NCBI RefSeq assembly: GCF_014066305.1
Contig: NW_023501116.1
Location: 1 to 64,000 of the forward strand
Direction: 5' to 3'
Length of the DNA stretch: 64,000 bases
DNA from: Letharia columbiana
Lineage: Eukaryota > Ascomycota > Lecanoromycetes > Lecanorales > Parmeliaceae
Under the pieces are notes generated by a model. That model saw nothing but the letters and a program-made list of their open reading frames with translations. It ran no database searches and had not been told where the DNA came from. The translations under genes were made by a program, and so were the position numbers. Below, in pieces: positions 58,746 through 64,000 of this stretch. Every line of letters starts with the position of its first letter. The stretch's first letter is position 1.

Positions 58746-60329
58746 ATTTATTATTTAAAAGATCTTTAAAATAATCTTCTTTATTAGCGCTATTAATTTA
58801 TAATAGCTATATTAACTTATAAAAAGATCTTAATTCTATAATAAAATACTAAATTAATATATCTAAGAATATTACTTCGTATACGTCTAGATATACTTTT
58901 TATAAGATCGATATCTATTATATAATAGTCGTCGTCGAAGCTTTAAATTAAAGAAGAAGATAATATTACGATTTTAATAATCTTATAATCTTACTTATAT
59001 TATAACTTAATTAAGCTTAGCGTATTAAGATCTTTTAATCTTTCTATTTTATTATAAAGCTTATATATTTATAATAATTCTATATAGATAATATTCTCTT
59101 TATACTATAATATAGAGTTATTATATATATTATTAAGTTTCTAATAAATATTATTATATAAATTAATAAAAGAGATAATATCTTTAAATATAGTTTTTAA
59201 TCTTTTAAATTTATTTATAAAAATTAAAAAATAATTATATCGCTTTAATTTAAAATTAGAATTATATATATTTTCTAATTTATAATTATACTTATTTAAA
59301 TATTTTAAGAAGAAATCGATTATTAAAAAATTAAAAGTATTAGAATTAATAAAGCTAGATTTAACTTTACTTAATATTAAAAGTCTTTTAAATTATAAAA
59401 AAAAAGAAAGTTATATTAAAGAGAGTATATATAAAAAACTTTTAAATTAAAAAAAAAAGAGAATTATATCGAAGAAAATATAGATAAAAAAAAATTTAAT
59501 TAAGAAAAAAGAAAAGATTATAGAGAAAAGAATAAAGATAAAAAACTTTTAAATTAAAAAAAAAGAGAGAATTATAGAGAAGAGAGCGAAAATAAAGAAC
59601 TTTTAAATTAAGAAGAAAAGAAGAATTATAGAAAAAGAAGTAAAGATAAAAAACTCTTAAGTTAAAGAGAAAGAGAGAGTTATAAAAAAGAGAGTAAATT
59701 TAGAGATCTCTCTATAAATATTTAAATATCTAATTATAATAATAAATATAGAGAACTCTATCGCTTAGCTTCGATTATAGATATATATTTATAATTTAAA
59801 TATTTATAATTCTAATAAAACTCTAAATAAATAGAATAGTATAAATTTATTTATTTAGTTTACGCGATTTATTATAATTTAAAAGAGCTTTTTTAAATAA
59901 TAATCTAATTAAAAATTAAGTAATTATATTATTCTTATTTTAAAATCTAATTAAAAGATTAAATATAATTAGAAAAAGAAATTATTATCGTAATATATTA
60001 TTTTAATAAAAATAATATTATTATTCTTCTCTAACTTTTTTAATAAATTAAAATTCTCTATAATATTAATAATTTAATTATTTTTTATTTAAATTATCTT
60101 TTTTTATTTATCTATAATTCTAAATAGTAAAGAATTTATAAAATTTAAAATTTACGATAAAATAGTTATATTTATTTATAGAAATTAAACTTTATATTTA
60201 ATTTAGCGTCTAGCTTAATATCTAATTATAATCTTATAAGCGAAAATATATTTTTCTTCTAAGATTTTTTTAGAATAAATTATTATAATAAAGAAAAGAG
60301 AGTAAAAAAATAAAGATTATATTTTTATA
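58746..60329. other. RIPed relic DNA with a 54-bp tandem repeat
   Basis: No domain recognised. 59,385-59,705 carries the repeat listed separately. The plus strand can be read as lysine-rich text there, possibly the tail of Gypsy 2 or another ORF. Confidence 0.4.
59385..59705 (+). repeat. 54-bp tandem repeat, 5-6 copies, possibly coding
   Basis: AA(C/T)TTTTAAATTAA-type phrases lie at 59,437, 59,492, 59,544, 59,599 and 59,652, spacing 52-55 bp. In one plus frame, units from 59,540 read NKDKKLLN-KKREN, YREESENKELLN-EEKKNY, suggesting an 18-residue charged repeat (Lys/Glu/Leu) typical of a coiled-coil or low-complexity linker. Confidence 0.6.
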
Positions 60330-60955
60330 AAAGATAAGATTAAATTAAATATATAATAAACGCGTAGTAAATATAAATTAAAGATAAAATTCTATATTAA
60401 AATAATTAAAAATAAAATAATAGAGAGTTTTTTTTTTATTTAGATAAATATTATTTATAAATAATAATAACTTATTAATAATATTTAATTAAATAAATTA
60501 TATATAATAATAATAATATAAAATTAAATCTAATTAAATATATTATTTATAATAATAAATAATATTAATTTTTTAATAAATTAAGCTTAGATTTAATTAA
60601 ATATATTATTTATAATAACGCGTAATATTAAAATATTTAACTTCGCGCGTTATAATAAATAGAAATTATTATTAAATAAAATATATTTTAATAAATATAA
60701 TCTATAGATTTTAATATCGCGATTATAGATTATTAAAAGATTTTAAATAAAGTAATATATAAAGAAGAAAGTAGATTAGATAATTAAAAATCGAGAATAC
60801 TATTAAATTTAGCGTATTTACTTTTATAATCTTAAATCTTAATATTATTATAAAAAGACGTAAAATAATAAAATAAAAATCTAAAAGATTTTTTTTTTTT
60901 TTTTTTTCTCTAAGTTCTACGTATTCGCCGCTGTAATTCTAATCCCTTCGCCTAT
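60330..60955. repeat. Dispersed repeat ending at the RIP boundary
   Basis: Near-complete match to 42,450-43,085 in the same orientation (see there). It contains an 18-base T-run at 60,890-60,907 and ends near CGCTGTAATTCTAATC, immediately before normal-composition DNA. I infer the outer end of the transposon block, perhaps an LTR of Gypsy 2, but no TG...CA ends or target duplication were confirmed. Confidence 0.65.
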
Positions 60956-61541
60956 CTGATTTGTGAAATTCATAATTTTTCCAAGCTTTCATTTGGCTGC
61001 GTAATGCGTGCGATCTCTGACATTCCGTGACTCGTCAGGTAGCAAGTTTTTTCCCTGATACGGCATGGGTACAAGAAGCATCTAAGTGAACGGCTCCAAG
61101 AATCGCGGTTCTGAAATCTTGACTTGTTTGCTTCTTTTGCGCATTTGAAAAAAGTGAGCCATCTGCATGTCCACACTTTTTGAAGCATTAATGGAGGACG
61201 AAATGCAGATGGATATCTGGTAGAGCTCTTTCAGAAGACAGATTCGCCGATGCTTTGCATGTGTCGCAGATAGTGGAAAGAGATACAGGGCTTGGCATTT
61301 TGCTCGTTGAATTATAGCAGCTCTGAGATTTACCTGGCCCTAGGCCCTGCCACGATGGTAGTTCTATTCTTGTACTAGGATGATCAAGGCAGTAAAGGGG
61401 AACAAATGTCAGAAGAAACGCGCCATCTTGTGGTCAGGCCAATCTTTCTGTTTTCGCCCCAAGGGCAACACACTAGGGGCCCGGCTCGTAATCCCTTTGC
61501 ACTACTTCGATCACGTTGAGCCCCTCATGAAGATAATGCGT
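60956..61541. other. Un-RIPed intergenic DNA downstream of the F-box gene
   Basis: Normal CpA/TpG frequency. Short open frames on both strands (72 codons minus at 60,970; 94 codons plus at 61,380) resemble no known protein and the second overlaps the F-box gene. I take it as 3' flank and intergenic sequence. Confidence 0.5.
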
Positions 61542-62945
61542 TTAAGGCGAATAGGAGGGCATGAACAGCATGGCCAACATGAAATAGCCATCATAGGAGT
61601 ATTGGAAGCGGCCAATCTGCAGAGCATCTTCCAGGCTGACCAGTCCTATGTAACGCAGATTTAAAGACTGACCCAGCCGTTGCGCAACGTCCTTCCAAGT
61701 TCCTTCTTCGGCGTTCATGTCGGCTTCGCAGATCTTCAGCTCCCGAAGTGAAGCTTTGTGCCGTTCGAGCAGATCTATCAAACCATTGGGTGTCCAGCAC
61801 GCCAGACGGCCCAAGTGCAACGTAATCAGATGGGGGAAATAGAGCTCAGAGAATACGTCCTTCCACTGATTATAGGTAAGAAAAATGTTAGCAACTAGAG
61901 AGAAAAGTTCTGTAGTCTGTTGCAATATAGACTTCAAGCATGCAACCTCCTCAGGCGTAGAACAATGGGTGGTATTAGCACTAGCCCAGGGTGGGCTCAC
62001 ATTGAGCACCAAATCATTCAGGCCGCGAGCTATGTTGTGGATTGAGGTTCGATCCTTGGAGAGCATTTGGAAGATTTTCATTGGGGCATTGGAGCGTTCT
62101 AGTCCAAGTTCGAAGTTGTCTATTTTCGGGTTGTGCGTTGCAGCAGCCTTCAAAATATTCACGATACCACGGCAGTCCCAGGGCCCGTTAGCTGGTCTGA
62201 CCTCTTCGTCTGAGACGATTCTGAGTCCATTCCGGTATCTTACAGGCCATCCCATCGGTTCTAGGGAGCAGCCAAAGCTTTTGGTAGACGCTTTTTGGTA
62301 CCAGCCATGATCCATGCCCGACGCATGATCCGCCTTGGGAAATTGATCGATTATCGAAAGCCTGTAGACCTTGGGCATCTGCTTCAAACCAGCGAAGAGC
62401 ACATCTCTATCCCTGCCCGTGTCAAGAATTTTTTCTTGCTGGATATAGAATTGCACGTATTGTTTCATACTCTTGAGAACCCTCCCATGGTAGGTCCTCT
62501 CCCGCAAAGCCTTCAGAGCGGCGTGCTCCCTCTCGGAGGGTTTAGAGCCGGTACTTTTGATATCCTTCATATCTCTCCTTATCTCTTTCTCCGCCCTGTC
62601 ACAATCCGCCAATATACCTCTTTCTCCATCCTCGCCCTGCGCTCGGACATGTAAATTGTACGCTCTGTAGTACATTTCGGGTTCCAAGAAGTGTTGTTGG
62701 AACAACCTTCCGTCATATATGACCTCGGTCATGTGTCGGTTGAAGGCAGGATTCGCAGCGATGTGTTTGAAGGCGTCCATGGACTTCTCTCGTGGGGCGA
62801 AATAGACGCGCCGAAAGAGCTCAGGGTCTCCGGCATTGCGTAGGCGATGGCAGGAAAGGCGGGCTTGCTTGAGGTCTATCTTGGGCAAGCATGACAGGAT
62901 CCCTATCAGGAGTTCATGGGGAAGCTTGTCAAGCTGACTCGTCAT
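61542..62945 (-). CDS. F-box domain protein, 467 aa
   Basis: Intact single-exon frame. Residues 5-48 form an F-box: QLDKLPHELLIGILSCLP, then DLKQARLSCHRLRNAGDPEL and FRRVYF, the pattern LPxELLxxILxxL...xLRxxxxxCxRLxxxxxPxLFxxVxF. Known role: F-box proteins bind Skp1 in SCF ubiquitin ligases and bring substrates. Residues 120-160 are highly charged. The C-terminal part (375-440) has leucine-rich text LITLHLGRLACWTPNGLIDL and RHKASLRELKICEAD, followed by G-TWKDVAQRLGQSLNLRYI, the 'L-x-RHxxxLxxLxL...GxWxxxxxxL' tail common in fungal F-box proteins. Start at 62,945 has A at -3; no earlier in-frame ATG seems likely. The last 15 residues (FMLAMLFMPSYSP) look unlike the family, so an unrecognised final intron is possible. 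Substrate unknown. It is the only intact gene in the window. Confidence 0.9.
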   Translation of the reverse strand: MTSQLDKLPHELLIGILSCLPKIDLKQARLSCHRLRNAGDPELFRRVYFAPREKSMDAFKHIAANPAFNRHMTEVIYDGRLFQQHFLEPEMYYRAYNLHVRAQGEDGERGILADCDRAEKEIRRDMKDIKSTGSKPSEREHAALKALRERTYHGRVLKSMKQYVQFYIQQEKILDTGRDRDVLFAGLKQMPKVYRLSIIDQFPKADHASGMDHGWYQKASTKSFGCSLEPMGWPVRYRNGLRIVSDEEVRPANGPWDCRGIVNILKAAATHNPKIDNFELGLERSNAPMKIFQMLSKDRTSIHNIARGLNDLVLNVSPPWASANTTHCSTPEEVACLKSILQQTTELFSLVANIFLTYNQWKDVFSELYFPHLITLHLGRLACWTPNGLIDLLERHKASLRELKICEADMNAEEGTWKDVAQRLGQSLNLRYIGLVSLEDALQIGRFQYSYDGYFMLAMLFMPSYSP

Positions 62946-64000
62946 AGTAGATGTAAGACAAGGTCAGCGGCGAAGCGGGTGTCAGTTAGGAGTACGGCGA
63001 ACCTGAAAGTTGGTTACCTTTGGCTTAGCAAGGCTCATTCAGATGTGGAGTGACTCTTGTCGCCTGTACGCGCGGGCGCTAATTTTAGAGTAGCCTCTTG
63101 GCAAATCATCTTAGGGCTACGCCTAACTCAGTCAGTTTTGTTGGAGGATGAGACCATCAACTTGGCAGAATGGCGCCAGATCAGCTGCAGAATCTTTTTT
63201 AGACAATCGTGCCTAACAAGAGACCTTCACAAAGTGTTTCTCCCATCGCGCTGTGAAATTTTGTGCGCTGGTAGACAATGGAGACCACTCGACGCGCTGC
63301 CTACTGAAGCGCGCCTACGTCGTAACAGGTCGTCCGCTGATGCTCGTAATTACTGAAGAATGCTTGCTATTTTGGCTAACGTTTGTTTTTTCTTGGTGGA
63401 ACACAAAGGCAGACCCACGCGTGATCTTCTGCAGTCCAATTCTTCCGATCCAGCAATTTACAAAATTTCATTCCTAGCAGAACATTTGGTCATCTAGCTT
63501 TCCCCATTTGAGGTCGGAATCAATCAGACCCCTTTCACCGTCTCATGAGATCCATACAGCTGTCACCCCAGCATCCTTTGCACGCACCAATCCAGCATAG
63601 CATTGAGGTTCGGTGGGACCGCCAAGACGAGTGGAGATGGTGATCACATTCGTCTTCTAAAAGCCTACTATGGTTATAAAGATATTACGTACTGTCTGAT
63701 CGCCTCTATCTTCTAATACCTGCTCTCTTCCCATATTAGGAGCGGACTTTCATAGTCGAGTCGATTGGCTGGAACGCTACGAGTAGAAAAGCCAACAACA
63801 CAATGTGACGAAATGAAAGCCGATGTCTGACTAACAGTTATGGTTCCCGCCAGCACTCGAGACGGTGGTATCTTTATCGATCATAGTCTTAACGTAAGAT
63901 TGTCTTGTTATCATTTATTCCACGCGACTGTAGCCATAGCCGTGCTTTCCAAAAGACCCTCACGCCAAAACCGGACCACTAGGGGACTCATCGCGTCTTC
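62946..64000. other. Un-RIPed upstream region of the F-box gene
   Basis: Expected promoter and 5' leader of the minus-strand F-box gene at its left end; a pyrimidine-rich run (CCTTGTCTTACATCTACT) directly precedes the ATG on the minus strand, and no clear TATA box is seen. Plus frames at 63,057-63,356 and 63,253-63,477 overlap each other and resemble nothing known. A minus-strand stretch near 63,545-63,640 reads as protein-like text (STRLGGPTEPQCYAGL) for about 30 codons. It could be an exon of another gene, but the evidence is too thin to call. Confidence 0.45.

Noticed and set aside
1..60955. Mitochondrial origin suggested by AT-richness
   Set aside because: CpA-specific depletion with CpG kept, nuclear LTR retrotransposons with target duplications, satellites and a standard-code F-box gene on the same molecule all indicate nuclear DNA.
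61380..62654. Plus-strand frames of 94, 141 and 119 codons and a minus-strand frame of 69 codons at 61,591
   Set aside because: They are antisense or alternate-frame shadows of the intact F-box gene.
63057..63477. Two overlapping plus-strand frames (99 and 74 codons)
   Set aside because: They overlap in different frames, match no known pattern and lie in the probable promoter region of the F-box gene.

Overview
The window reads as nuclear DNA of a filamentous ascomycete fungus (Pezizomycotina) in which repeat-induced point mutation (RIP) is or was very active. From base 1 to about 60,955 almost all the DNA is AT-rich and almost lacks CpA and TpG, while CpG survives. That is the product of C-to-T change in CpA context. 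Because TpG is lost, ATG is nearly absent, so no intact gene is found across some 60 kb although relics of transposon genes can still be read in frame. The last 3 kb (60,956-64,000) has balanced composition and carries one intact gene, an F-box protein on the minus strand (61,542-62,945).

Layout, left to right. 1-8.5 kb: RIP relics with a 111-bp tandem repeat, a 15-bp minisatellite and a three-copy dispersed family. 8.5-9.4 kb: about 25 copies of a 34-bp quasi-palindromic minisatellite. 11.1-12.1 kb: a 337-bp tandem triplicate. 12.1-18.3 kb: a long degraded coding region of unknown family. 18.35-23.06 kb: a 15-copy, 314-bp satellite. 23.9-30.3 kb: larger tandem units (about 1.11 kb x2, 792 bp x4) carrying a tRNA-like motif with a T-run. 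30.54-30.76 kb: a small un-RIPed island rich in inverted repeats. 30.8-43.6 kb: further relics, including a Gypsy fragment, a 91-bp tandem repeat and a 2.1-kb direct repeat.

44.0-46.4 kb: a 200-bp satellite that largely escapes RIP, into which a short gag-only Ty1/Copia-like element (44,121-45,565) inserted with a 5-bp target duplication; its left LTR is RIPed and its right LTR is not. 46.8-60.95 kb: a nested transposon graveyard. It has a minus-strand Gypsy element (gag, reverse transcriptase, RNase H, integrase start) and a plus-strand chromodomain Gypsy element (RNase H, integrase, chromodomain). These are broken by a gag-only LTR element (53,368-56,547, duplication GAGAG) and by two long-inverted-repeat DNA elements (49,451-50,396 and 57,285-58,283) flanked by about 9-bp duplications.

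No working system is assembled here: the elements are dead, and what the window records is their insertion order, tandem amplification and RIP. A gene-free satellite-rich AT block of this size could be a pericentromeric, centromeric or subtelomeric compartment, but nothing in the sequence decides which.
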